Of a stretch of 51,452 nt of DNA, positions 7,660 through 16,023 are shown one piece after another. Each line of letters starts with the position of its first letter. Within the stretch, counting starts at the first letter, position 1. A program made the translations under genes and the position numbers. The notes under the pieces are model-generated. The model ran no database searches. It had not been told where the DNA came from and saw nothing but the letters and a program-made list of their open reading frames with translations. The DNA is from Alphaproteobacteria bacterium. Its GTDB lineage: Bacteria > Pseudomonadota > Alphaproteobacteria > Rhodobacterales > Rhodobacteraceae. The stretch covers positions 1-51,452 of the forward strand of contig JAUHYC010000025.1 in assembly GCA_030426685.1 (NCBI GenBank), written 5' to 3'.

Positions 7660-8997
7660 CAGCCGCAGCCAGATGCCGTCTTTTGATCTGACCGTCAGAT
7701 GCGCCACCGGTATCGGTGTTTTGCCTTCGATTGTTTCGAAACGATAATGCCGCAACAACAACGACAGGATCAGCGGCCCTTCGACCATGGCAAATCCGGC
7801 ACCGGTGCAGACGCGTGGCCCCGCCGAGAACGGGATGTAAGCCTCGCGCTGACAGGTCCGGCCATTCTCGGTCGACCAGCGTGTCGGGTCGAAATCGTCC
7901 GGACTGTCCCAGAGGCGTTCGTGCCGGTGCAAATGCCATTGGCTGATCACGATTTGCGAGCCTTTGACAACCTGACGATCGCGGAACCGCTCAGGGCACG
8001 CGGCCTCTCGCACCATCATCGGCACCGGTGGATAGAGCCGCAATGCCTCGCGAAACACATCCCGACTGAACCGCAACTGCGACATGGCACTGAATTCCGG
8101 ATTGCTGAGCATCTGCGCCTCCGCCGCCACTTTCTCCTGCCATTCGGGATAAAGCGCCATCAGATACAGCGTCCACGCCAAGGCCGAGGCGCTGGTTTCG
8201 TGCCCGGCCAGAAAGAAGATTGCGACCTGATCGATCATCTCCTGGGTATCAAAGCACTCGTTAGTTTCGGGATCCGGCGTTGTCATGATCTTGGTCGCAA
8301 GATCATCAGGGGCGGTGCCAGCGACGATGGCTGAGGCGCGTTCGGTCGTCAGGCGGCCAATCAGGTCACGAATTTGTCGGGCCGTCCGCCGGGTCTGTCG
8401 AGAATGAAATCGCGGCACCCATCGGGGCAATGGGATGAATGCGGCCAGATTCAACAGTGGCTGTTCGCGCTGATAGGCGCGGAATTTGTCAAACACTTGC
8501 GCGGCAACCTCGTGTTCAATCGGCACCGAGAACAAGGTGCGAAAGATCACATCGGCCGCCACGTGGCTGGTGATTTCCTCGCATTCCACCACCTGCCCGT
8601 TGCACTTCGCCAACCGATCAACACAGGCCTGCGCCGCATCGACCATTGCCGGAAAACTGTCCTTCAGCCGCCCGCCTTCAAAGGCCGGATCGATGATCCG
8701 CCTTTGACGTTTCCATGTTTCGCCATTGGTCAGAAAGACCGACCTGCCCAAGAGAGGGCGCAAGCCTTCACTGATACGGTTGGATTTGGGAAAGTCATCC
8801 GGTCGCTCTTTCAACACGTTGCGGATCAGGTCGGGTTGATTGATCAGGTATGAGCGGAAGAACGGCGTTCGGAATTCAGCCATCCATGCGCGGTACAGAC
8901 GTTGCGGCTGTGCTGAGAGCAGATCCTGTCGGAACAGCCGCAGATACCGCCAGATAGATACCTTGTCCGGGCGCGCTTTTGGCTTAGGTGGTCTCAT
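7648..8997 (-). CDS. Cytochrome P450
   Basis: A 449-residue soluble-type P450 monooxygenase with no N-terminal membrane anchor. All hallmark motifs are present: the C-helix WKRQRR, the I-helix oxygen-activation motif AGHETSASALAW, ExxR in EALRLYPP, and the heme loop FSAGPRVCTGAG with the ligand Cys at about residue 397. The oxidation substrate is unknown, and no ferredoxin or reductase gene lies nearby, so electrons must come from elsewhere. Its start overlaps the stop of the upstream hydrolase-like gene by 4 bp (ATGA), implying joint translation and perhaps a shared lipid or small-molecule pathway. Confidence 0.95.
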   Translation of the reverse strand: MRPPKPKARPDKVSIWRYLRLFRQDLLSAQPQRLYRAWMAEFRTPFFRSYLINQPDLIRNVLKERPDDFPKSNRISEGLRPLLGRSVFLTNGETWKRQRRIIDPAFEGGRLKDSFPAMVDAAQACVDRLAKCNGQVVECEEITSHVAADVIFRTLFSVPIEHEVAAQVFDKFRAYQREQPLLNLAAFIPLPRWVPRFHSRQTRRTARQIRDLIGRLTTERASAIVAGTAPDDLATKIMTTPDPETNECFDTQEMIDQVAIFFLAGHETSASALAWTLYLMALYPEWQEKVAAEAQMLSNPEFSAMSQLRFSRDVFREALRLYPPVPMMVREAACPERFRDRQVVKGSQIVISQWHLHRHERLWDSPDDFDPTRWSTENGRTCQREAYIPFSAGPRVCTGAGFAMVEGPLILSLLLRHYRFETIEGKTPIPVAHLTVRSKDGIWLRLVER

Positions 8998-10208
8998 GCG
9001 CTCACCGATCTGTATCCTGATATGGGCCGTGCGATACGGGACCGGGACGGTGCGCGCCCTTCAAAGCGCTGCGCAAGTGTCATGGGACCCGCCGTGATGC
9101 GGAAGTAATCATAGTCACCGGGTTGGTCGAACGCGCAGAGATACTGAAAATGCAGGCGGAAGAACCGCCAGCGCAACTGCCTCCAGCGCTCAGCCGACAG
9201 GGTTTGGGTGAAAGCGGCCGACAAAACCAGAGGCCCGCGCTTGCCTTCTGTCGCGACGCCGCTGACGGCGACCGGATCGCACAGCGCAAACGCGCAGCCA
9301 TCGCCTGGCGCCGATACGTCAACCCAGGTGAGATCAGGATGCACAGACAGGTATTGCAGGTCCCGCCGCAGCCCATCCGCGCGCGGCAGGAAAGAAACCA
9401 TGGGGACGACTTGCCCAAGTGTGAGAAAGGACAGCTTCGGGCCGTTTGCCGTGGTCTTATTCTGCCGCAGCAGTTCTGCCAGAACGGTAACCCCCAGATG
9501 GGCGCCAGAGCTGTGTCCAACAACCAGCACTTCATCCACATCACTCATAAGCGCGCGCGAGATCAGTTCAGAAAACTGCTTTAACCGAGCTCTCATGTCC
9601 GGAGAATAGGCCCCAAATAGTCGGGCGGAATGGGCGTAATCATGCATCAAGTAATAGGCGAACAACCGGTTATCTACCCTGCGAAACCAGTGAAGCAGTG
9701 CATAGGCGACGCCAAGCGCAGGCAACAGCCCCCACCACCCAACGACCGGCGACAGCAAGAGTGTCAGCCCCCACGCAACACCAAACGCCGCACTGAGTTG
9801 CAGCAGCAACATCCCCACGGGATAGAGCGCAGCAATCACGGGCCCCTTGCGCAGCAGCGTGAGCCGCCAAAGTGTTCCGGTTGCGATGTAGATCCAAGCA
9901 GTCCGTGCGAGTTGTAGATAGGTGGCGGGGATCGAACGAGCCATGCTTTCCCGCACGATATCGGACCATACGAGTACCTCGACCTCGGCCTCGACAGTGG
10001 CTTCATCCTGTATAGAGGTCACATTCCAGCCATAGGGCCCCTCACCCGCTTTGGCGCTGACGGCAATCTCATAACCCGAAATATCGGCCTGCGCGCACCC
10101 TTCCTTGCGATAAAGCTCGCGATATCGGCGCGGGTGAATCGGGTCGTAGCCGGGGATGTAGAACACCCGGCGTTTGCGCACCTTTCGATGGGTTGGTCGA
10201 CTGCTCAT
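8994..10208 (-). CDS. Membrane-associated alpha/beta-hydrolase-like protein
   Basis: 404 residues. It begins with a basic head followed by FYIPGYDPIHPRRYRELYRKEG. Two hydrophobic segments around residues 125-190 (PVIAALYPVGMLLLQLSAAF and a following GLLPALGVAYALLHWF) are followed by VLVVGHSSGAHLGV, a GxSxG nucleophile elbow near residue 235. The fold is probably a serine hydrolase anchored in the inner membrane with its catalytic part in the cytoplasm. The acid and His residues cannot be assigned with certainty. It is translationally coupled to the P450, so an ester or lipid substrate shared by the two is a reasonable guess. Confidence 0.7.
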   Translation of the reverse strand: MSSRPTHRKVRKRRVFYIPGYDPIHPRRYRELYRKEGCAQADISGYEIAVSAKAGEGPYGWNVTSIQDEATVEAEVEVLVWSDIVRESMARSIPATYLQLARTAWIYIATGTLWRLTLLRKGPVIAALYPVGMLLLQLSAAFGVAWGLTLLLSPVVGWWGLLPALGVAYALLHWFRRVDNRLFAYYLMHDYAHSARLFGAYSPDMRARLKQFSELISRALMSDVDEVLVVGHSSGAHLGVTVLAELLRQNKTTANGPKLSFLTLGQVVPMVSFLPRADGLRRDLQYLSVHPDLTWVDVSAPGDGCAFALCDPVAVSGVATEGKRGPLVLSAAFTQTLSAERWRQLRWRFFRLHFQYLCAFDQPGDYDYFRITAGPMTLAQRFEGRAPSRSRIARPISGYRSVSA

Positions 10209-10298
10209 ACTTGCCCGGCCCTCTGCCCTGCAGACTAGCGCAGAGCAGCGATCAGCGTAAGGCCCACCATCCCCACATCCATGTTTACGGACAGAGGG

Positions 10299-11051
10299 TT
10301 AACCGAAAGTGGCCAGAACCGGGAAAGTTTCCAGAAGCCACCAACTGAACTCGGTGAACAGCCCGGTGATCAGCATGATCCCGACAAACAGCAGCAAGCC
10401 ACCCATCACTTTCTCGATCGTACCCATATGGGGCTTGATCCGGTTCATCACCGCCATCGAGCGGTTCAGGAACATCGCCGCCAGCAGGAAGGGAATCCCC
10501 AGCCCGGCGGCATAAACGCCCAGCAACAGCGTCCCACGGGCGACCGAAGCCTCGGACGCTGCCAGGGACAGAATCGCCCCCAGCTGCGGCCCGATGCACG
10601 GCGTCCAGCCGAAGGCAAAGGCGAGGCCAAGAATATATGCGCCGAAAACCGATCCACCGGAATCGCCGGTATCCACCCGCGCCTCACGGTCCAGCAGCGG
10701 GATACTAAAGACGTTTAGGAAGTGCAGGCCAAAAACAATGACCACCGCGCCTGACAGCTTGGCGAAGAGAACCTGATTCTGCAGAACAAACGCTCCGAAC
10801 GCGGAGGCGGTGAAGCCCAGCAGCAGAAACACCGTCGACAGCCCCAGCACAAAGAACAACGCGGACAGAGTGGCCTTGCGTCGCGCGCTGGCCTCGTCCT
10901 TCATCTCATTGATTGTGACGCCGCTCATATAGGCCAGATAAGGCGGTACAATCGGCAGGACGCAAGGCGACAGAAAGCTGATCAACCCGCCCAGCATGGC
11001 GATGAACATGGCGGGCAGCAGCCCTGCATCGATGATATCAATTCCGAACAT
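10299..11051 (-). CDS. ccdA: Thiol-disulfide transporter CcdA
   Basis: 250 residues with six hydrophobic segments. CcdA carries reducing equivalents across the inner membrane to apocytochrome c thioreduction. The two redox Cys are in SPCVLPIVPPYLAYMSG (first helix) and in GWTPCIGPQLGAIL (fourth helix), exactly where the short DsbD-like family has them. I use the ATG at 11051 (MFGIDIID); the ATG at 11063 adds MCCG and neither has a clear SD. The gene is divergent from tusA. Other cytochrome c maturation genes (ccmE, ccmF, ccmH) lie 11-15 kb away in the same window. Confidence 0.92.
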   Translation of the reverse strand: MFGIDIIDAGLLPAMFIAMLGGLISFLSPCVLPIVPPYLAYMSGVTINEMKDEASARRKATLSALFFVLGLSTVFLLLGFTASAFGAFVLQNQVLFAKLSGAVVIVFGLHFLNVFSIPLLDREARVDTGDSGGSVFGAYILGLAFAFGWTPCIGPQLGAILSLAASEASVARGTLLLGVYAAGLGIPFLLAAMFLNRSMAVMNRIKPHMGTIEKVMGGLLLFVGIMLITGLFTEFSWWLLETFPVLATFG

Positions 11052-11156
11052 GCCACAGCACATAAGATATCATGTGACCTTCGTCACGAGGCCATTCGGT
11101 CACATCCTCGTGGTTGCGGGCTGGACAGTATCCTGCGTTGGAAATATCTGACCCTC

Positions 11157-11390
11157 ATGACAGATGAGACCGAAACACTGGACGCACTGGGCCTCTTGTG
11201 CCCTCTGCCTGTCTTGAAAGCGCGTAAACGGCTGAAATCCCTGCCCGCTGGAGGCGTGCTGCGTCTGCTTGCCGATGATCCAGCTGCGATTATCGACGTG
11301 CCACATTTCTGTAGCGAATCCGGGCACATCTTGATCTCACAAGACACCAAGGACGCGTATCAGGTTTATCTGATCCAAAAGGCCGGCTAG
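11157..11390 (+). CDS. TusA/SirA-family sulfur carrier protein
   Basis: 77 residues with the family motif LCPLPVLKARK (CPxP) near residue 15, in which the Cys carries a persulfide. Members pass sulfur to tRNA thiolation, molybdenum cofactor or sulfur-oxidation enzymes. The second half (GGVLRLLADDPAAIIDVPHFC) has the usual beta-alpha-beta fold. Several paralogues commonly occur in one genome, so I do not claim it is the tRNA-thiolation TusA. It ends 39 bp before the convergent rne stop. Confidence 0.87.
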   Translation: MTDETETLDALGLLCPLPVLKARKRLKSLPAGGVLRLLADDPAAIIDVPHFCSESGHILISQDTKDAYQVYLIQKAG

Positions 11391-11393
11391 CAC

Positions 11394-11429
11394 CAAAAAA
11401 AGGGCGGACCAGATGGCCCGCCCGTTTTA
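11394..11429. terminator. Bidirectional intrinsic terminator between tusA and rne
   Basis: GGGCGG (11402-11407) pairs with CCGCCC (11418-11423). On the plus strand the stem is followed by GTTTTAT; on the minus strand it is followed by the complement of the A-run at 11394-11401. It therefore can end both tusA and rne transcripts. Confidence 0.75.
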
Positions 11430-14159
11430 TCACTGCCCCAATGACCACCAACCGCGCCGCTTTGGCTTGGCCGGGGCGGGTTCGGGCTCGGGTTCTTCGC
11501 TGACGGTTTCCAGAACAGGCTCGGGCGTTTCTTCGACAGTCACTTCGGCCTCCGATTCAGCAGGTTGCTCCACTGCCTCAGGTGTCTCTGTCTCCGCTAC
11601 CGGTTCAGCCTCTGGCTGAGCTTCCGGTTTAACAGTTTCAACTACTTGCTCCGGCTCCACTGGTGCGGCTTCGACTGCCTGCTCCTGCTCGTCCGCTGCG
11701 GCTTCTGCGGCCTCGGCAGGTGCGGGTTCGGCTTCTGGTTCCTGCTCAGCCTCCTCGGCGACAGATGCAGCTTCTTCAGCAGCTTCCGCCTCAACCTCTT
11801 TCTTGCGACGGCGCGGAGCCCGGCGTTTCTTGGGCTTAGCAGCCATTTCGTTCTCTTCTGTCACCTCTTCAGCGGGTTCGGCTTTGGCCTCATTGTCCTC
11901 AGCGATTTCAGAGTCACTCTCAGCGGCATTCGCCTCCTCGGCATTGCCTTCCGCAGCGTCAGCAGCACCGGAGCTCTTCTTCTTCCGCCGCCGCCGCCGC
12001 TTGCGCTTGGGCTTGGCGTCTTCCTCGGTCTGAACCGGCGTCTCTTCGGTCGCGGCGTCCTCCTCGTCCGAAGCATCGACCATATCCATCAAGGACGCAT
12101 CCACCGAGACCACCGGCGCGGTCGCCTCAGGCACCACACGGCTGGCCGTTTTGAACTTCTCCATCGAGAAATCGGGGCTAACCAGATGCACATCTCCTTC
12201 GATCCGAACCGAAAGGCCATAGCGCGCCTCGATCTGAGCAATATGTTCCCGCTTCTGGTTCATCAGGAAGTTGGCGATACCAACAGGGCAGCGCACCAGC
12301 ACCTCGCGCGAACGTCGGCGGGTGCCTTCCTCTTCGATCTGACGCAGGATCGACAGTGCCATGTTGTCGTCCGAGCGGATCAGCCCCGTACCATGACAGG
12401 CCGGGCATGGCTGCGTTGTGGCCTCAATCATGCCGGGGCGCAGGCGCTGGCGGCTCATCTCCATCAGTCCAAAGCCCGAGATGCGACCCACCTGGATTCG
12501 CGCTCGGTCGGTTTTCAACCGCTCCTTCATGCGCTTTTCAACCGACGCATTGTTCTTGCGTTCGTCCATATCGATGAAATCGATGACGATCAGACCGGCC
12601 AAATCCCGCAGACGCAGCTGACGTGCCACCTCTTCGGCAGCCTCAAGGTTGGTCTTGAGCGCAGTTTCCTCGATCGAGCCTTCCTTGGTCGCGCGGCCCG
12701 AGTTCACATCAATCGCCACGAGCGCCTCGGTGACACCGATCACGATATAGCCACCGGACTTCAACTGTACGGTCGGGTTGAACATCCCGGCCAGATAGCT
12801 TTCGACCTGATAGCGCGCAAACAGCGGCAGTGCATCTTCATACCGTTTCACATTCTTGGCGTGGGACGGCATGATCATCTTCATGAAGTCCTTGGCGATG
12901 CGATAACCGCCTTCGCCTTCGACCAACACCTCATCGATGTCGCGATTATAGAGATCGCGGATCGACCGTTTGATCAGGTCACCTTCTTCATAAATCTTCG
13001 CGGGCGCGATGGATTGCAGCGTCAATTCGCGAATCTGCTCCCACATGCGCTGAAGATACTCATAGTCGCGCTTGATTTCGGATTTCGTGCGCTTAGCGCC
13101 CGCCGTACGGACGATAAGGCCCGCCCCGGTCGGTACATCGATTTCCGAGGCGATGTCCTTAAGCTTCTTCCGATCCGCTGCGTTGGTGATCTTGCGGCTG
13201 ATCCCGCCGCCACGCGCCGTGTTCGGCATCAGAACACAGTAGCGACCGGCCAGCGATAGATAGGTGGTCAGCGCCGCGCCCTTGTTGCCTCGCTCTTCCT
13301 TGACGACCTGCACAAGCAGGACCTGACGCACCTTGATGACTTCCTGAATCTTGTAGCGGCGCGGACGCGGCTTGCGTGGCGGACGAATATCCTCGCTGTC
13401 ATCCTCGTCTGCCACAGATTCTATCGTGTCGTCCTTCGAGGCCGCATCGGCGCCTTTGCCTTCAGCGTCGTCATCCGCTTCGGGCTCGTCATCCTGAGTT
13501 TTCGCCTCATCCTGATCAGATTTGGCGTCAACCTCTTCCGTAGTTACCTCCGTGGCTTCCGCAGGCTTTTCAGGCGCCGCCTCCAATTCCGCGCCTTCCT
13601 CAGGTGCGTCCTCGGCCACAGGCTCAGCAGTATCTTCCGGCTCTTCTACCGGGGTCTCAGCCACGATTTCCATCGGAGAGGTGCCCTCGGGAACCTCCGC
13701 ATCGTCACCAACATCCAGATCGATGGTCTCCATGCCAGTGGGTTCTGATGACACTTCCAGCGTTTCGACGGGATCGTCCGATTTGACTTCGGCTGCCTTC
13801 GACCGCGAGCGGGATCGGCGTTTCTTTGGCTTGGCTTCTTCGGCCTCATCACGCGCGCGCATCGCCTCAGCATAAGCGCGCTCTTCCTCCATCAACGCCT
13901 CACGGTCGGCGACGGGAATCTGATAATAGTCCGGGTGAATCTCGGAAAACGCCAGGAATCCATGCCGGTTCCCGCCATAATCCACAAAGGCCGCCTGAAG
14001 GGACGGCTCGACCCGCGTAACTTTTGCTAGATAGATATTGCCAGCAAGCTGGCGTTTGTTTTCGGATTCAAAGTCAAATTCCTCAACCTTGTTTCCGTCA
14101 ACCACCACGACGCGGGTTTCCTCCGCGTGGGTGGCATCGATAAGCATTTTCTTAGCCAT
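11430..14159 (-). CDS. rne: Ribonuclease E
   Basis: 909 residues. The essential endonuclease of mRNA decay and rRNA/tRNA processing, and scaffold of the degradosome. The catalytic half shows MAKKMLIDATHAEETRVVVV, the S1 strands NIYLAKVTRVEPSLQAAFVDYGG, then DFIDMDERKN with the metal-binding Asp region, and the zinc-link CPACHGTG. The S1 domain is split by about 185 residues of acidic, low-complexity sequence (residues about 85-268) before it resumes at YKIQEVIKVRQ. The C-terminal third (about 690-909) is a Glu/Ala/Pro-rich scaffold with Arg/Lys-rich patches (KRKRRRRRKKK, KPKKRRAPRRRKKE) likely to bind RNA, ending RRGWWSLGQ. The MAKKML start is chosen over the upstream in-frame codon at 14174. 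Confidence 0.96.
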   Translation of the reverse strand: MAKKMLIDATHAEETRVVVVDGNKVEEFDFESENKRQLAGNIYLAKVTRVEPSLQAAFVDYGGNRHGFLAFSEIHPDYYQIPVADREALMEEERAYAEAMRARDEAEEAKPKKRRSRSRSKAAEVKSDDPVETLEVSSEPTGMETIDLDVGDDAEVPEGTSPMEIVAETPVEEPEDTAEPVAEDAPEEGAELEAAPEKPAEATEVTTEEVDAKSDQDEAKTQDDEPEADDDAEGKGADAASKDDTIESVADEDDSEDIRPPRKPRPRRYKIQEVIKVRQVLLVQVVKEERGNKGAALTTYLSLAGRYCVLMPNTARGGGISRKITNAADRKKLKDIASEIDVPTGAGLIVRTAGAKRTKSEIKRDYEYLQRMWEQIRELTLQSIAPAKIYEEGDLIKRSIRDLYNRDIDEVLVEGEGGYRIAKDFMKMIMPSHAKNVKRYEDALPLFARYQVESYLAGMFNPTVQLKSGGYIVIGVTEALVAIDVNSGRATKEGSIEETALKTNLEAAEEVARQLRLRDLAGLIVIDFIDMDERKNNASVEKRMKERLKTDRARIQVGRISGFGLMEMSRQRLRPGMIEATTQPCPACHGTGLIRSDDNMALSILRQIEEEGTRRRSREVLVRCPVGIANFLMNQKREHIAQIEARYGLSVRIEGDVHLVSPDFSMEKFKTASRVVPEATAPVVSVDASLMDMVDASDEEDAATEETPVQTEEDAKPKRKRRRRRKKKSSGAADAAEGNAEEANAAESDSEIAEDNEAKAEPAEEVTEENEMAAKPKKRRAPRRRKKEVEAEAAEEAASVAEEAEQEPEAEPAPAEAAEAAADEQEQAVEAAPVEPEQVVETVKPEAQPEAEPVAETETPEAVEQPAESEAEVTVEETPEPVLETVSEEPEPEPAPAKPKRRGWWSLGQ

Positions 14160-14677
14160 GTGTCCTTGGTGCACCGCGCCAAACGCGTTGTCCTGACCCG
14201 TCCAGGTGGACAGGCGCTTTTGGGGTGGTGTCTTGTCAGGGCGATATCGGACGGCGCGCGGCAGGGTCTGGCGCTATGGCCCCCTGCCCGTACACTCAAT
14301 CGTTGCGCGCGCGTCATCGCAGTTCTTCTCCGACAGGCGTCGCGTGTATATGTCGCCTGCCCATTTATTCCTTTCACCCGTTTGAACGGGCTCAGGTACT
14401 CAACTGCCCCGGTTGGGGCACAATCGGTCTGCTGAACCGTGTGGGTTTGATCCTCAGCACCGGATCAGCAGCGAAACTCAAAGATTCGGGACTTCTGAGC
14501 GAAAATTCAGCCCGGCCCGTCCGCACACAATAAAAGCAGTCCTGTGGAAAAGACAATGGTCAAACTGCATCCCACCCAAAGATCGCGATGCAGGATCCCT
14601 TCATCTGGCCAGAAATATCTCGGGGGAGTGAATTGGCCTGCAAGGCCAAGAGAGGGGGCTGGCCCCCTCTCTGACGC
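14160..14677. other. 518-bp gene-free region holding the rne leader
   Basis: No convincing reading frame on either strand. It lies upstream of rne and downstream of the DctD gene, both on the minus strand. It holds a 14-bp dyad CCCGTTTGAACGGG (14377-14390) and the dyad behind dctD at 14651-14670. RNase E of enterobacteria controls its own mRNA through a long structured leader, so this stretch may hold the promoter and a regulatory 5' UTR. I see no shared sequence with the enterobacterial leader. Confidence 0.5.
14651..14670 (-). terminator. Dyad downstream of dctD
   Basis: A perfect 9-bp stem AGAGGGGGC (14651-14659) with GCCCCCTCT (14662-14670) and a 2-nt loop lies 8 bp after the dctD stop. 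It lacks a T-run on the minus strand, so it may only slow polymerase or protect an mRNA end. Confidence 0.45.
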
Positions 14678-16012
14678 TCACAAGTAATCCGACCTCTGCA
14701 AGCCGTATTTGGCCATCTTCTCATTCAGTGTCCGGCGCGGCAGGCACAGTTCATCCATAACCGACGCGATCGAGCCTTTGTGTCGGCGCATCGTATTGTC
14801 GATCAGCATCCGCTCGAACGCCTCGACATATTCCTTCAGCGGCTTGCCCTCGGTCGTCATCACCGGCTGCATTTCTTCGTGATCGGACATCAGCAGCGAC
14901 GCGATTGTGCCCGAACCGCGGCGCGATTGCAGCACCGCACGTTCGGCGATGTTGATCAACTGGCGCACATTACCCGGCCAAGGTGCCTGCAACAGCTGAG
15001 CGGCCTCCTGCGCACTCACCTGCGGCGCGTCACATCCGTATTCCTCGGCAAACTGTTCGCTGAGACGGGTGAACAGCGTCAGGATATCCTCACCCCGCTG
15101 GCGCAGCGGCGGCATGGTGATCCGCAGGGCAGCCAGTCGATAGAACAAATCGGGGCGCAGCACATCCTCGGATGTTTTGCCCGCTTCCTGCAGGTTTGAG
15201 ATCGCAACGATCCGGGTTTCGGCCGGCGTCCCCTGCTCGTTCATCACGCTCAGCAGGCGGGCCTGCAACGTATCGCTCAGCGCCTCGACATCTTCCAGAA
15301 CCAGCGTTCCACCACGCGCCTCTTCGATGGCGGGCAGCTGAGTATCTTCGGGCAGCATCGGTCCGAACAGACGTTTTGACAGCGCCTCCTCCTCAAGTGC
15401 TGCGCAGGAGACCAGAACAAACTTCTTGCCCGCCCGGCTGCCGACCGCGTGCAGCGCATGGGCCACCAGAGTCTTGCCGGTGCCGGTTTCGCCGTCGATC
15501 AGCACATGACCGTCCGCCTGCCCCAGATCCAGAATATCCTCGCGCAGACGCTCCATGACCGGGCTGGCCCCGATCAGCTTGTTCATGATCTGCGTGCCAC
15601 CTGACAACTCACGGCGCAGAGCGCGGTTGTCCAGCGTCAGACGCCGTGCGTTGCTGGCACGCTTGGCCAGTTCAGACATCCGGTCTGGATTAAACGGCTT
15701 TTCAAGGAAGTCGAACGCGCCGACGCGCATCGCCTCAACCGCCATGGGTACATCACCGTGGCCGGTGATCATGATCACCGGCAGCGTGCTGTCGGCCCCC
15801 ATCAGCTTTTTCAGAAGCTGAATACCATCCATCCCGGGCATCTTGATGTCCGAGATCACGATCCCCGGATAGTCAGGTCCCAGAACCTTGAGCGCATCCT
15901 CAGCGCTCGAAAAGGTCTCGGTATCGTAGCCTGACAGTGCGAGCCACTGGCTGATCGACTGGCGCATGTCCTGTTCGTCGTCCACAATGGCAATCTTCAT
16001 GGCCTGTGCCAT
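14678..16012 (-). CDS. dctD: DctD-like NtrC-family response regulator lacking GAFTGA
   Basis: 444 residues: receiver domain (1-120; phospho-acceptor Asp55 in VISDIKMPGMDG), AAA+ domain (about 145-375; Walker A GETGTGKT at 174-181, arginine-finger region RPDLFYRLAALRI), and a C-terminal Fis-type helix-turn-helix (RRHKGSIASVMDELCLPRRTLNEKM). In typical members the segment after LFG reads ...GAFTGA..., the loop that contacts sigma-54. Here it is replaced by a shorter PMLPEDTQLPAIEEA. Walker B reads LVLEDV instead of LFLDEI. Sigma-54 activation is therefore doubtful, and the protein may work with sigma-70 or as a repressor. It follows the kinase gene by 11 bp. C4-dicarboxylate specificity is assumed from the pairing; no dctPQM genes are in the window. 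Confidence 0.82.
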   Translation of the reverse strand: MAQAMKIAIVDDEQDMRQSISQWLALSGYDTETFSSAEDALKVLGPDYPGIVISDIKMPGMDGIQLLKKLMGADSTLPVIMITGHGDVPMAVEAMRVGAFDFLEKPFNPDRMSELAKRASNARRLTLDNRALRRELSGGTQIMNKLIGASPVMERLREDILDLGQADGHVLIDGETGTGKTLVAHALHAVGSRAGKKFVLVSCAALEEEALSKRLFGPMLPEDTQLPAIEEARGGTLVLEDVEALSDTLQARLLSVMNEQGTPAETRIVAISNLQEAGKTSEDVLRPDLFYRLAALRITMPPLRQRGEDILTLFTRLSEQFAEEYGCDAPQVSAQEAAQLLQAPWPGNVRQLINIAERAVLQSRRGSGTIASLLMSDHEEMQPVMTTEGKPLKEYVEAFERMLIDNTMRRHKGSIASVMDELCLPRRTLNEKMAKYGLQRSDYL

Positions 16013-16023
16013 AGTCTTTCCCT

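Noticed and set aside
11565..13259. 564-codon plus-strand frame opposite rne
   Set aside because: It is the antisense shadow of rne: Leu/Arg/Cys-rich, no start signal, and the opposite strand encodes a clear RNase E.
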